Of a DNA stretch of 64,000 bases, positions 24,905 to 33,126 are shown piece after piece (position 1 is the stretch's first letter; each line of letters begins with the position of its first letter). Below the pieces are notes generated by a model. That model was not told the DNA's origin. It searched no databases and saw only the letters and a program-made list of their open reading frames with translations. The DNA comes from Bacteroidetes bacterium UBA1935 (GTDB lineage: Bacteria > Bacteroidota > Bacteroidia > Chitinophagales > Chitinophagaceae). Location: contig DDFF01000001.1 in assembly GCA_002337045.1 (NCBI GenBank), forward strand, positions 1-64,000. The letters run 5' to 3'. The translations under genes were made by a program, and so were the position numbers.

Positions 24905-25213
24905 TCAGTTTTTATGTAGTGTTTCCAGTTCCATTTGTTTAAAGTCTGTTATCAGCTTCATGGCTGCTTTCAGGTGGCGCTTTACCTGTGCGGTTGTCAG
25001 GTGTATGCCGGTACTGGTTGTAGTTTCCTGTTTAATATGTGTTATTATATATTCTATCAACGGGTAGGCTTCTTCATCATTCAGGCATTTTAATACTGTC
25101 TTGTAGCCGCATGTACCGGGCTTATGAAATGCTACGCCGTTTGTTACCCTGTTGAGGTGAAATATTTGTTGTTGCTGATTCCATTCTAAGAGTGTGTAGT
25201 TTTCAATTCTCAT
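24905..25213 (-). CDS. Small unknown protein next to the DUF3987 gene
   Basis: I do not recognise this 102-residue protein. It starts MRIENYTLLEWNQQQQIFHLN, has a Cys-containing loop (KPGTCGYKTVLKCL) and two amphipathic helices at the C-terminus (TTAQVKRHLKAAMKLITDF). It contains no membrane segment. It lies downstream of the DUF3987 gene on the same strand, with GAAC-rich repeats both between them and after it. The pair and its repeats look like one cassette. Confidence 0.6.
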   Translation of the reverse strand: MRIENYTLLEWNQQQQIFHLNRVTNGVAFHKPGTCGYKTVLKCLNDEEAYPLIEYIITHIKQETTTSTGIHLTTAQVKRHLKAAMKLITDFKQMELETLHKN

Positions 25214-25247
25214 GATTATTGATTTTTAAGTGATGATTTATTGGTAC

Positions 25248-25408
25248 AATTTGTTCGGGTGTTCAGGTGTTCGAAACTCGAACAGGTGAACAGGTGAGTG
25301 TTGTGACTAGATTGCTTCGTTCCTCGCAATGACGGGAGTGATACAATTTGTTCGGGTGTTCAGGTGTTCACAATCCGAACACCTGAACAGGTGAACACCC
25401 CGAACACT
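25248..25408 (-). repeat. GAAC-rich palindromic array, two units inside the DUF3987 cassette
   Basis: Two units begin at about 25248 and 25345, again about 97 bp apart. Each reads TTGTTCGGGTGTTCAGGTGT followed by the inverted GAAC arm. Between them is the module AGATTGCTTCGTTCCTCGCAATGACGGGAGTG. In the second unit GTTCAGGTGTTC and GAACACCTGAAC are a perfect 12-bp inverted repeat. The orientation is opposite to the 22799 array. The array occupies almost the whole gap between the two genes. Confidence 0.85.
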
Positions 25409-26843
25409 ATGCACGTTTTCTATGCGGACAATAGTTTTTAATCCACCCGTGTACGGTAGATACTTTGTTGCCGCCAAAGAGGTGTCGTGCAATATCTCTT
25501 ACACCCCATCCCCTCTCGCAGAGATTACAACACTCTTCCTTCTCATTTACAGTGCTGCTGTATCTGCCTTTCTCTTTGCTGTCTACACTGTTCATACGCA
25601 CAGGCTCTACCTCTTCAAATACTTTCAGGCTGTATTGCAGCAGCCATACGCTGATGTCGAACGCCAGTTCAAAGTCCCTGTCCTGACAGGTGATGACGCC
25701 TTCGTAGGGTTGTTCATCGTCCATACGGCGCAGCATACTCAGTATCATGGCTATGCGAAAGAAGATGTTGCCCATACGGTGTATGGTGCCATCCAGCTTG
25801 TCGCTGATGTTGGTGCGTATATCGCGCTTACGTTCGGCCATGGCGGCGGCAAAGCGTTGCTGCTGTGCATCGCTGAGGCGAAACTCGATGGGTTGTTGCA
25901 ATAGTTCCAGCTGCTTGTACACTGCCAGCCATAGTATGCCCATATTGGTAACGATGGGTTTGCGGTTGTTGCGCATGGCAAGGAAGGGATAGAGAAACTC
26001 GTCTGTGCCCTGTAGTATGTAGTAGCAAAAGCGGCTGAAGAGGCCGTTCTCTGCCGATGGTATGAGGTCTGTCAGCTGGTCGTGCGTGCCGCTGAGTACA
26101 ATGCTGAATTCGGGGCTGCTGATTTCGCACTCCTCGCGGTTGGTTTTGCGCACCAGGCTCACCGTCTCGTGGTGGAAGGCTTTGCGTAGTATGTCGCTGA
26201 AGTTGTTGTCGCCACTGCGCAGCATCTCTGCCAGCGAGTCGCTCTCTGTCTCAAAGATAATACCCCTGCCCTCGTTTTGTTCCATCTGCATAATGAGTGC
26301 TGCTTTGGTACTGTTGGCGGGTATAAACAGGCGCAGCATTTTGGGTTCGGCAGGTGGTGCGGGTGGTTCGGCACGCTTGCCCTGCTCGTATAGTTTGCGT
26401 TGCTGTTCGTACACATCGCGCTGCTGCAGGTAGCTGCGTTGCATGTCCTGTGCCTGCTGCCTGCGATACTGGTGTATGGGTTCGCCCAGATGTCGGCACA
26501 AACCAAGTACGCCCTTGCCCAGCCCGTAGCGGCCCAGTACATAGCAATACAGATTGGGGCGCAGTGCATCGCCCATGTAGTAGCCAAATACATTGGGCAT
26601 ACAACCACTGAGCACACCCAGCGCACCTACCAGAAAGGCTTCTTTCTCTTGTTGCTCTTGCAGTGTATCCAGCGATACAGACAGGATGGCGGGTAGCGAG
26701 GTGAATACTTCGGGCAGCAGATAGCGAAAGTCTGAAACATACTGTTCGCCTGCTTGTTGGCGTTCCCGGGCTTCGTCGCTGCGTTTGCGGGCTTCTTCAA
26801 ATCGTCGCTGGTTCTCTTCCAGCTCTTCATAGGATTTTTCCAT
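25407..26843 (-). CDS. DUF3987 domain protein (primase-helicase-like)
   Basis: The 478-residue protein starts with a charged coiled coil (1-40). Its DUF3987 body (about 45-400) has PAILSVSLDTLQEQQEKEAF, NLYCYVLGRYGLGKG with a Walker A-like loop (104-111), an acidic IIFETESDSLAEML that would hold Walker B, and SIVLSGTHDQL as a sensor-like strand. The last 40 residues (GWGVRDIARHLFGGNKVSTV) form a helix-turn-helix. DUF3987 proteins are usually found on mobile elements with primase or helicase roles. The gene is more GC-rich than most neighbours and looks transferred. It is co-directional with the small gene at 24905. Confidence 0.78.
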   Translation of the reverse strand: MEKSYEELEENQRRFEEARKRSDEARERQQAGEQYVSDFRYLLPEVFTSLPAILSVSLDTLQEQQEKEAFLVGALGVLSGCMPNVFGYYMGDALRPNLYCYVLGRYGLGKGVLGLCRHLGEPIHQYRRQQAQDMQRSYLQQRDVYEQQRKLYEQGKRAEPPAPPAEPKMLRLFIPANSTKAALIMQMEQNEGRGIIFETESDSLAEMLRSGDNNFSDILRKAFHHETVSLVRKTNREECEISSPEFSIVLSGTHDQLTDLIPSAENGLFSRFCYYILQGTDEFLYPFLAMRNNRKPIVTNMGILWLAVYKQLELLQQPIEFRLSDAQQQRFAAAMAERKRDIRTNISDKLDGTIHRMGNIFFRIAMILSMLRRMDDEQPYEGVITCQDRDFELAFDISVWLLQYSLKVFEEVEPVRMNSVDSKEKGRYSSTVNEKEECCNLCERGWGVRDIARHLFGGNKVSTVHGWIKNYCPHRKRA

Positions 26844-26878
26844 GTGATAAGGTTTTAATGGTTAAGAATTAATTTGCA

Positions 26879-26886
26879 CAAATGTA
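26879..26886 (-). promoter_or_regulatory. Putative -7 element for the DUF3987 gene
   Basis: The minus strand reads TACATTTG (TAnnTTTG), 35 bp before the ATG at 26843, within an AT-rich tract. No good -33 box is seen. Confidence 0.4.
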
Positions 26887-26998
26887 CAAATAATTTTAAC
26901 ATTATGATGTAAAGATGTTATCAACATGATGTGGGTATTGATGTGGAATTGGTATTTTTATTTTGTTCGTATTAGCTTGGCTCTTCGCGCGTCTTTTG

Positions 26999-27196
26999 CA
27001 GCAAGCATGCCTGCGCTTCCTAGTGCTTGCTGATGTAACTACAACCGCTCAATAGCACCGTCATGTGCGTAGCACTGACCACGCTTAATGCGTATTCCCC
27101 ACAACAACAGCGTATAGCTATCCCTAAAACATGCGGAGCATTGGTTTTAGGGTGTCTTTTTCTTTGTTTCCTTTCTTTTGGACAAGCAAAAGAAAG
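26999..27196. repeat. Cluster of three hairpins in a 443-bp intergenic region
   Basis: Between the divergent DUF3987 and DUF1801 genes are three perfect inverted repeats: CAGCAAGCA/TGCTTGCTG (26999-27032), CCCTAAAAC/GTTTTAGGG with an inner ATGC-GCAT (27122-27152), and CTTTCTTTTG/CAAAAGAAAG (27171-27196). The last two resemble dispersed REP-like units common in bacterial genomes. No gene is seen here. Confidence 0.75.
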
Positions 27197-27286
27197 GAAG
27201 AGATGAGTCTAGTACTAAAGCCAGAAAAGAGCGAAACTATTACCACCCAAAATCACGATATTTGATACAAGACCATACACAATTTC

Positions 27287-27709
27287 ATGAGCATACCTGC
27301 ACAAATAAAAGCACTGATAGCCGGCCAGCCAGAAGCTAAGCGTAGCGATATGGAGCAACTGCACAAGCTGATACTGGACACACTACCCGGCACCCGGCTG
27401 TGGTACGACAGTGGTGTAGATGATAAGGGCAAAACCGTTGCCAACCCCACCATCGGATATGGTTTTCAGGTACTGAAATATGCCAACGGCAAGACCAAAG
27501 ACTTCTTCAGGATAGGGCTCAGTGCCAATACCGTGGGCTTCTCTATATACATACTGGGTATCGAGGACAAGAAGTACCTCATCAATACCTATGGCAAAAC
27601 AATAGGCAAAGCCAGCGTTACGGGCTATTGCATCAAATTCAAATCGCTGAAGGATATAAACATCGACGTATTGCAGACAGCCATCCGCGATGGTGCTGCG
27701 GAACGCTAA
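27287..27709 (+). CDS. DUF1801 / YdhG-like domain protein
   Basis: The 140-residue cytosolic protein has the DUF1801 pattern: an N-terminal helix pair with RSDMEQLHKLILDTLPGTRLWYD, a GYGFQVLKYANGKTKDFFRIGLSA strand block, and the C-terminal KASVTGYCIKFKSLKDIN. The fold resembles frataxin-like or YdhG proteins, and the function is unknown. The stop codon overlaps that of the leftward Arr gene by 3 bp. Confidence 0.8.
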   Translation: MSIPAQIKALIAGQPEAKRSDMEQLHKLILDTLPGTRLWYDSGVDDKGKTVANPTIGYGFQVLKYANGKTKDFFRIGLSANTVGFSIYILGIEDKKYLINTYGKTIGKASVTGYCIKFKSLKDINIDVLQTAIRDGAAER

Positions 27710-28449
27710 TTAATAATCTCGCCCGTGCTTTGTGCCAGCCTGTCGCGCCACATTTGTATCTGTTCGGGTGTTTGCCTTACCCATTCTTGTAGTTCGCCTA
27801 CAATCTTTAGCGGTGCTGTGGTTCTGTAAGAGCGTGTAGGGTTGCCTGGGAATTTCTTGTCCGTCACATTAGGGTCGCTTTCAAAACCATCGGTAGGTTC
27901 TACAATATATACACGCTCTGCACCCTCACCTTTGGCAAGTGCAGCGGCAAGCCCCGCGGCGTTGGGCAGTGCGGTAAAGTAGATATGGTTCATCTGCAAC
28001 GCATCCTGATAGTTGGACGTAAAGCCTGCAACCAATTCATCACCTACTTTCAAATCGGCACGCGTACCGTGGTAGAAGGGGCCTTTGTCTGCAGGTGTAT
28101 GCTTATACAATGCAGCCAACTCCTGATGCTTCTTTGCATTCTCCGCATCGTTCATTTCATCATAACACTTAGCATTGTTTTCGTGCAGCGCAGGGTATGC
28201 AGTTTGGATGGTATCGTCTTGCACGGCAGTAGCATGTTGCAATGCTATATGGTACCAGTGCAGCCTGTCTGCCACGGTTGGCTGATTGCGAGCCACATAA
28301 TACGCAGCAAGGAATTGTTCGAAATCATTACCAGCTTCATTCCATGCCTGCATAAAGAAGGTAAGGGCTTCAGCCTGCGTAGCTTTCATTTCCATATCCA
28401 TGCCTTGTATGCACAGCTTTACAATCGCATTATTCGGGTTGAATTCCAT
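27706..28449 (-). CDS. arr: Arr-type rifamycin ADP-ribosyltransferase with helical N-terminal domain
   Basis: The start was placed at MEFNPNNAIVKLCIQGMDME (247 residues). The upstream open frame overlaps the PagL-like gene end and lacks a sensible start. Residues 120-247 match Arr: FYHGTRADLKVGDELVAGF, NHIYFTALPNAAGLAAALA, EGAERVYIVEPTDGFESDPN and DKKFPGNPTRSYRTTAPL. These contain the His, Tyr and Asp of the NAD site. Arr ADP-ribosylates the ansa-chain hydroxyl of rifamycins. Residues 1-115 form a helical, TPR-like extension absent from the short mycobacterial enzyme. A non-antibiotic substrate is possible. Confidence 0.9.
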   Translation of the reverse strand: MEFNPNNAIVKLCIQGMDMEMKATQAEALTFFMQAWNEAGNDFEQFLAAYYVARNQPTVADRLHWYHIALQHATAVQDDTIQTAYPALHENNAKCYDEMNDAENAKKHQELAALYKHTPADKGPFYHGTRADLKVGDELVAGFTSNYQDALQMNHIYFTALPNAAGLAAALAKGEGAERVYIVEPTDGFESDPNVTDKKFPGNPTRSYRTTAPLKIVGELQEWVRQTPEQIQMWRDRLAQSTGEIIN

Positions 28450-28513
28450 ATTACTGTTGATTGATTTCGGGAGAAGTTTGTAACAGCAAAATATGTGCCT
28501 GAAATGTGTGCTG

Positions 28514-29209
28514 CTATAATTTCGCTGAAAGCCCAACAAAGAATCCGTTGCTATCGTGCGATGGATTGCGTTCCACACCTTTTGTATTGCCATTGGATAC
28601 ATGCAAGTGGCGCACACCAAACATCAATGCTGTAGAAGGTGCTATGTTTATCTCCGAACCAATACCGTATTTGGTAGTACCATTCCACTGTGTACCCAGC
28701 CTGTCGTCTTGCGGTGTTGGCTTAGGATACTCTGTAGGGAAATACACAAAGCCACCACCCGATTCAAAATACAAACGCCACGTCTCTCTGTTGAAAGCAT
28801 AGAACCTTGCAAAGGGCCTGATGGCAAAGCCTATAGTTTTGTTATACTCATCCCTCGGCGCATAAACATCAAACTCAACACCTATAGACATAAACCTGCG
28901 CAGCAGAAAATTGATGCCTGTATTATTCTGCGGCATAAAACTGTATGGATATTTATAACCCCAACCTAAGCCTGTTTCGTTATAGATGCTCAGCCTGTGT
29001 GCCAGTGCAGTATCTCTTTTGGTAAGTAGCAAACAAGTACCAACAGCCACTGCGGGTATGATGAAACCCATAGATGTGTGCATATTAACAGGCTCAAAAC
29101 CTAATGGGTTGTTATACCACTCATCGTCTATCGCATATTGCGCACAGGCATTGTTTTGGAATACACATGCCATCATTAGCAGAACAATAAAATGTTTTAT
29201 TACAGCCAT
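28514..29209 (-). CDS. PagL-like lipid A deacylase / acyloxyacyl hydrolase family
   Basis: The 231-residue protein has a signal peptide (residues 1-23) and a predicted eight-strand outer-membrane barrel. The C-terminal motif GVRHLHVSNGNTKGVE fits the PagL His-x-Ser active site, and the terminal GFFVGLSAKL is a barrel-closing strand. PagL enzymes remove the 3-O acyl chain of lipid A in the outer membrane. Here the acidic member of the triad is probably the Glu in KGVERN. It lies 64 bp upstream of the Arr gene on the same strand. Confidence 0.78.
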   Translation of the reverse strand: MAVIKHFIVLLMMACVFQNNACAQYAIDDEWYNNPLGFEPVNMHTSMGFIIPAVAVGTCLLLTKRDTALAHRLSIYNETGLGWGYKYPYSFMPQNNTGINFLLRRFMSIGVEFDVYAPRDEYNKTIGFAIRPFARFYAFNRETWRLYFESGGGFVYFPTEYPKPTPQDDRLGTQWNGTTKYGIGSEINIAPSTALMFGVRHLHVSNGNTKGVERNPSHDSNGFFVGLSAKL

Positions 29210-29384
29210 AAGTCATTAAGTGCATTACTAAAATATAGGAGCCTATTCCATCTACGTCTGCAAAAACAAGGAGACGGATATATTTATCATTCAGACAGAC
29301 AATACTTTACAGGAATCATCCGGTCATTTCCATTGTTATCCACACCTGTTGATAGTAAAATCTTTTTATCAATTTCAGGACGCC

Positions 29385-29392
29385 TACTTTTG
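29385..29392 (+). promoter_or_regulatory. Promoter of the nrdB-nrdA operon
   Basis: TACTTTTG matches TAnnTTTG. TTTT sits about 18 bp upstream at the -33 position. Predicted transcription starts near 29399, exactly where the riboswitch begins. Confidence 0.6.
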
Positions 29393-29397
29393 AATCG

Positions 29398-29590
29398 TTA
29401 TCGGGTTCAGTATACAGCACCTGCTGTGTAATGATTAATAGGGAAGCCGGTGTGAATCCGGCGCTATCCCCGTAGCTGTAATCCTGACGTGTAGCAATAC
29501 ATACAGTTTTCAACTCCACAGGCCACTGTCTTAAATATAGATGGGAAGGCAGTTGAAAATCAGGAAAGCCAGAAGACCTGCCGGATGATA
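29398..29590 (+). promoter_or_regulatory. Cobalamin (B12) riboswitch
   Basis: The conserved cobalamin aptamer is complete: GGGAAGCCGGTGTGAATCCG (29441 on), then GCGCTATCCCCGTAGCTGTA, GGCCACTG (29521), GGGAAGGC (29543) and CCAGAAGACCTGCC, the last ending at 29582. About 130 nt follow before the nrdB ATG and would hold the expression platform; a short pairing GCCGC/GCGGC-type hairpin is possible but not certain. Cobalamin binding should reduce expression of the B12-independent class I ribonucleotide reductase, as described for this arrangement in other bacteria. Confidence 0.95.
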
Positions 29591-29714
29591 TGATTAAGCT
29601 GCCGCTTTCGGAGGAAAAGCACAGGCCGGTAAAGTGTGTTTATACCTCATTCTTTTCCCGCCGTACTACCGTCGTTTGTGTAGCAGTCTTCACACTGTTT
29701 CAAAATTTTATGCT

Positions 29715-30680
29715 ATGCAGGAAGAAATACTATTGAAGGAAAACAAAGACCGCTTTGTTATACTACCCATCAACTACCCGCGCGTGTGGGATATGTACAA
29801 GAAACACGAAGCCAGCTTCTGGACGGCAGAAGAGATAGACCTGGGCAGCGACCAGAAAGACTGGGCAAACCTCAACGATGGCGAAAGGCATTTCATATCG
29901 CATGTACTGGCATTCTTTGCAGCAAGCGATGGTATTGTAAACGAAAACCTGGCCGTGAATTTTATGAGTGAGGTGCAGTTGCCCGAGGCTCGTTGCTTCT
30001 ATGGCTTCCAGATAATGATGGAGAACATACACTCTGAAACCTATGCACTGCTGATAGACACTTATATAAAAGATGCACAGGAAAAAGACAGGCTCTTCCA
30101 CGCTATAGATACTGTACCTGCTGTAAAGAAAAAAGCTGAATGGGCATTGCGATGGATAGAGAACGGTTCGTTTGCAGAAAGGCTGGTAGCATTTGCAGCA
30201 GTAGAGGGCATCTTCTTCAGTGGTAGTTTCTGTTCCATTTTCTGGCTGAAGAAACGCGGGCTGATGCCCGGGCTTACATTCAGCAACGAGCTGATAAGCC
30301 GCGACGAAGGGCTGCACTGCGAATTTGCCTGCCTGTTGTATAGCATGCTCAGCAACAAATTATCGAAAGAAGCAGTCTATGACATCATAGCCGATGCGGT
30401 AGCTATTGAGAAAGAATTTATTACCGAAGCGCTGCCCGTAGACCTGATAGGTATGAATGCAAAACTGATGCAGCAATACATAGAGTTTGTAGCAGACAGA
30501 TGGCTGGCAGAACTGGGTTATGATAAGATGTTCAACACCACCAACCCGTTCGATTTTATGGAGATGATTTCGCTGCAGGGCAAAACAAACTTCTTCGAAA
30601 AACGTGTGGGCGATTATCAGAAAGCAGGCGTACTGGCCAACAAAGACGCACAAAATTTCTCGCTCGACGAAGATTTCTAA
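29715..30680 (+). CDS. nrdB: Ribonucleotide reductase class I, beta subunit
   Basis: The 321-residue radical-generating subunit pairs with NrdA to reduce ribonucleoside diphosphates. The start was set at MQEEILLKENKDRF, because a longer frame reads back into the riboswitch. The di-iron ligands and radical site follow the eukaryote-like pattern: FFAASDGIVNENL (Asp72), then MENIHSETYALL with Glu103, His106 and the radical Tyr110, and later VEGIFFSGSF and NELISRDEGLHCEF. The C-terminal tail ends NFSLDEDF, the usual docking peptide. It is followed by nrdA at 39 bp and controlled by the B12 riboswitch. Confidence 0.97.
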   Translation: MQEEILLKENKDRFVILPINYPRVWDMYKKHEASFWTAEEIDLGSDQKDWANLNDGERHFISHVLAFFAASDGIVNENLAVNFMSEVQLPEARCFYGFQIMMENIHSETYALLIDTYIKDAQEKDRLFHAIDTVPAVKKKAEWALRWIENGSFAERLVAFAAVEGIFFSGSFCSIFWLKKRGLMPGLTFSNELISRDEGLHCEFACLLYSMLSNKLSKEAVYDIIADAVAIEKEFITEALPVDLIGMNAKLMQQYIEFVADRWLAELGYDKMFNTTNPFDFMEMISLQGKTNFFEKRVGDYQKAGVLANKDAQNFSLDEDF

Positions 30681-30719
30681 ACACAACAATAATTCCTAAC
30701 TCATAAAAACATTTCATTT

Positions 30720-33110
30720 ATGTACGTAATAAAACGCAACGGCAAAAAAGAAAGTGTAAAGTTTGATAAGATAACGGCACGCATCGAAAAGCTGTCTTAC
30801 AGCCTCAGCCCGATGGTGAATGTGATAGACGTGGCCAAGAAAGTGATTGAAGGTATATATGATGGTGTTACCACCAGCGAACTGGATAATCTTGCCGCTG
30901 AAACTGCTGCATCGCTCACTACCAAGCACCCCGACTATGCACTGCTTGCAAGCCGCATAGCGGTAAGCAATCTGCATAAAAACACACAGAAATCATTCTC
31001 CGATACCATGCGCAGCCTGCATCAGTACAAAGATGCTGCAACAGGCAGGCATATGCCGCTACTGGCAGACGATGTGATGGAGATAATAGAACAACACGCC
31101 GAGCTGCTGGATAGCACCATCATCTACGACAGAGATTTCGGCTTCGATTACTTCGGGTTTAAAACACTGGAAAAATCGTACCTGCTGCGTGTAGATGGCA
31201 AGATTGCTGAAAGACCACAGCACATGTATATGCGTGTTGCCATAGGCATTCATAAAGAAGATATTGAAAGCGCCATCAAAACTTATGAGCTGATGAGCGA
31301 ACGTTGGTTTACACATGCCACACCAACGCTCTTCAATGCAGGTACACCAAAACCACAGATGTCTTCCTGCTTCCTGTTGACGATGAAAGACGACAGCATT
31401 GATGGCATATATGATACGCTGAAACAAACAGCCAAGATATCGCAGAGTGCAGGCGGTATAGGGCTTGCTATACACAATGTAAGGGCCACGGGCAGCTATA
31501 TAGGCGGCACCAATGGCACCAGCAACGGGCTTGTACCTATGCTGCGTGTATTCAACGATACGGCACGTTACGTAGACCAGGGCGGCGGCAAGCGCAAAGG
31601 TGCATTCGCTATCTATCTGGAGCCATGGCATGCTGATGTGTTTGAATTTCTCGACCTGCGCAAGAATCATGGTAAGGAAGAGCTGCGGGCGCGCGATTTG
31701 TTCTACGCACTGTGGATATGCGACCTGTTTATGAAACGTGTTGAAGCCAATGAAGACTGGAGCCTCTTCTGCCCCAACGAAGCACCTAACCTGCATGAAT
31801 GTTATGGTGAGGAATTTGAAAAACTATACACACAATACGAACAGGAAGGCCGTGCAAGAAAAGTGGTAAAAGCACAAGACCTGTGGTTTGCCATACTGGA
31901 ATCGCAGATAGAAACAGGCACACCCTACCTGCTATATAAAGATGCTGCTAATGCCAAGAGCAATCAGCAAAACCTCGGTACTATCAAAAGCAGCAACCTG
32001 TGTACAGAGATAATGGAATACACCAGTGCCGACGAGGTAGCCGTATGCAACCTTGCATCTATAGCACTGCCACGCTTTGTAAACAATGGCAAGTTCGATT
32101 TTGAAAAACTGTACGACGTAACCTATCAGGCGGCTAAAAACCTGAACAAAATTATTGACAACAATTACTACCCTGTTATAGAAGCACAAACCTCAAACCT
32201 GCGTCACAGGCCTATAGGCTTGGGGGTACAGGGGCTGGCAGATGTGTTTATACTGCTGCGCCTGCCGTTTGAAAGCGATATGGCAAAGATGCTGAACAAG
32301 AACATCTTCGAGACGCTGTACTTCGCTGCCATGACGGCCAGTAAAGACCTTGCAAAAGAACAGGGCGCATACGAAACTTTCAAAGACTCTCCGGTATCGA
32401 AAGGTATCTTCCAGTTTGACATGTGGGGCGTACAGCCGACAGACAGGCACAACTGGGATGCGCTGAAGCAGGAAGTGATGCAATACGGTGTACGCAACTC
32501 GCTGCTGATGGCACCCATGCCTACCGCATCTACATCGCAGATACTGGGCAATAATGAATGCTTCGAACCCTATACGTCCAACATCTATACAAGGCGAGTA
32601 CTGAGTGGCGAGTTCATAATCGTCAACAAACACCTGCTGAAAGACCTGGTGCAACTGGGCTTGTGGAACAATACGATGAAAAACAAAATCATCGCCAACA
32701 ACGGCTCTATACAAAACATAGACGAGATACCGCAGGAAATTAAAGAACTGTATAAAACTGTATGGGAAATAAAGCAGCGCAACATCATAGACATGGCGGC
32801 AGACAGGGGTGCATATATATGCCAGTCGCAATCGCTGAACCTGTTTGTAGATAACCCTACAACAGCCAAGCTAACCTCTATGCACTTCTACGCATGGAAG
32901 AAAGGACTGAAGACAGGCATGTATTACCTGCGCACACAGGCAGCTGCACAGGCAGTACAGTTTACCATAGAGAAACAGGGCAATAATGACATAGAGCCTG
33001 TAATACCATCTGTGATACCTGAACAACAAAACAATCTGGACGATATTACAACAGACTTTACAGCACCTACTTGCACCATGCAGGACGGATGCGTAACGTG
33101 TAGTTCATAA
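30720..33110 (+). CDS. nrdA: Ribonucleotide reductase class I, alpha subunit
   Basis: The 796-residue catalytic subunit carries an N-terminal ATP-cone (about 1-90, VIKRNGKKESVKFDKITARI). The ten-stranded barrel has the first redox Cys in MSSCFLLTM and the pair in SSNLCTEIMEYTS and EVAVCNLASIAL, and the radical-transfer tail region is present. The C-terminus holds the shuttle pair CVTCSS that is re-reduced by thioredoxin or glutaredoxin. Length and sequence are like eukaryotic RRM1. It is co-transcribed with nrdB under the riboswitch. Confidence 0.97.
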   Translation: MYVIKRNGKKESVKFDKITARIEKLSYSLSPMVNVIDVAKKVIEGIYDGVTTSELDNLAAETAASLTTKHPDYALLASRIAVSNLHKNTQKSFSDTMRSLHQYKDAATGRHMPLLADDVMEIIEQHAELLDSTIIYDRDFGFDYFGFKTLEKSYLLRVDGKIAERPQHMYMRVAIGIHKEDIESAIKTYELMSERWFTHATPTLFNAGTPKPQMSSCFLLTMKDDSIDGIYDTLKQTAKISQSAGGIGLAIHNVRATGSYIGGTNGTSNGLVPMLRVFNDTARYVDQGGGKRKGAFAIYLEPWHADVFEFLDLRKNHGKEELRARDLFYALWICDLFMKRVEANEDWSLFCPNEAPNLHECYGEEFEKLYTQYEQEGRARKVVKAQDLWFAILESQIETGTPYLLYKDAANAKSNQQNLGTIKSSNLCTEIMEYTSADEVAVCNLASIALPRFVNNGKFDFEKLYDVTYQAAKNLNKIIDNNYYPVIEAQTSNLRHRPIGLGVQGLADVFILLRLPFESDMAKMLNKNIFETLYFAAMTASKDLAKEQGAYETFKDSPVSKGIFQFDMWGVQPTDRHNWDALKQEVMQYGVRNSLLMAPMPTASTSQILGNNECFEPYTSNIYTRRVLSGEFIIVNKHLLKDLVQLGLWNNTMKNKIIANNGSIQNIDEIPQEIKELYKTVWEIKQRNIIDMAADRGAYICQSQSLNLFVDNPTTAKLTSMHFYAWKKGLKTGMYYLRTQAAAQAVQFTIEKQGNNDIEPVIPSVIPEQQNNLDDITTDFTAPTCTMQDGCVTCSS

Positions 33111-33126
33111 AAACAATCATACCAAT

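Noticed and set aside
26159..26626. Alternative frames within the DUF3987 gene
   Set aside because: They are high-GC shadow frames; the main frame keeps the DUF3987 motifs across its length.
27706..28620. 57-codon N-terminal extension of the Arr protein
   Set aside because: It overlaps the end of the PagL-like gene and is Cys/His-rich with no match; the ATG at 28449 gives the expected protein.
29340..29400. Riboswitch considered to start further upstream
   Set aside because: A TAnnTTTG box at 29385-29392 places the transcript start near 29399, so upstream sequence is not in the RNA.
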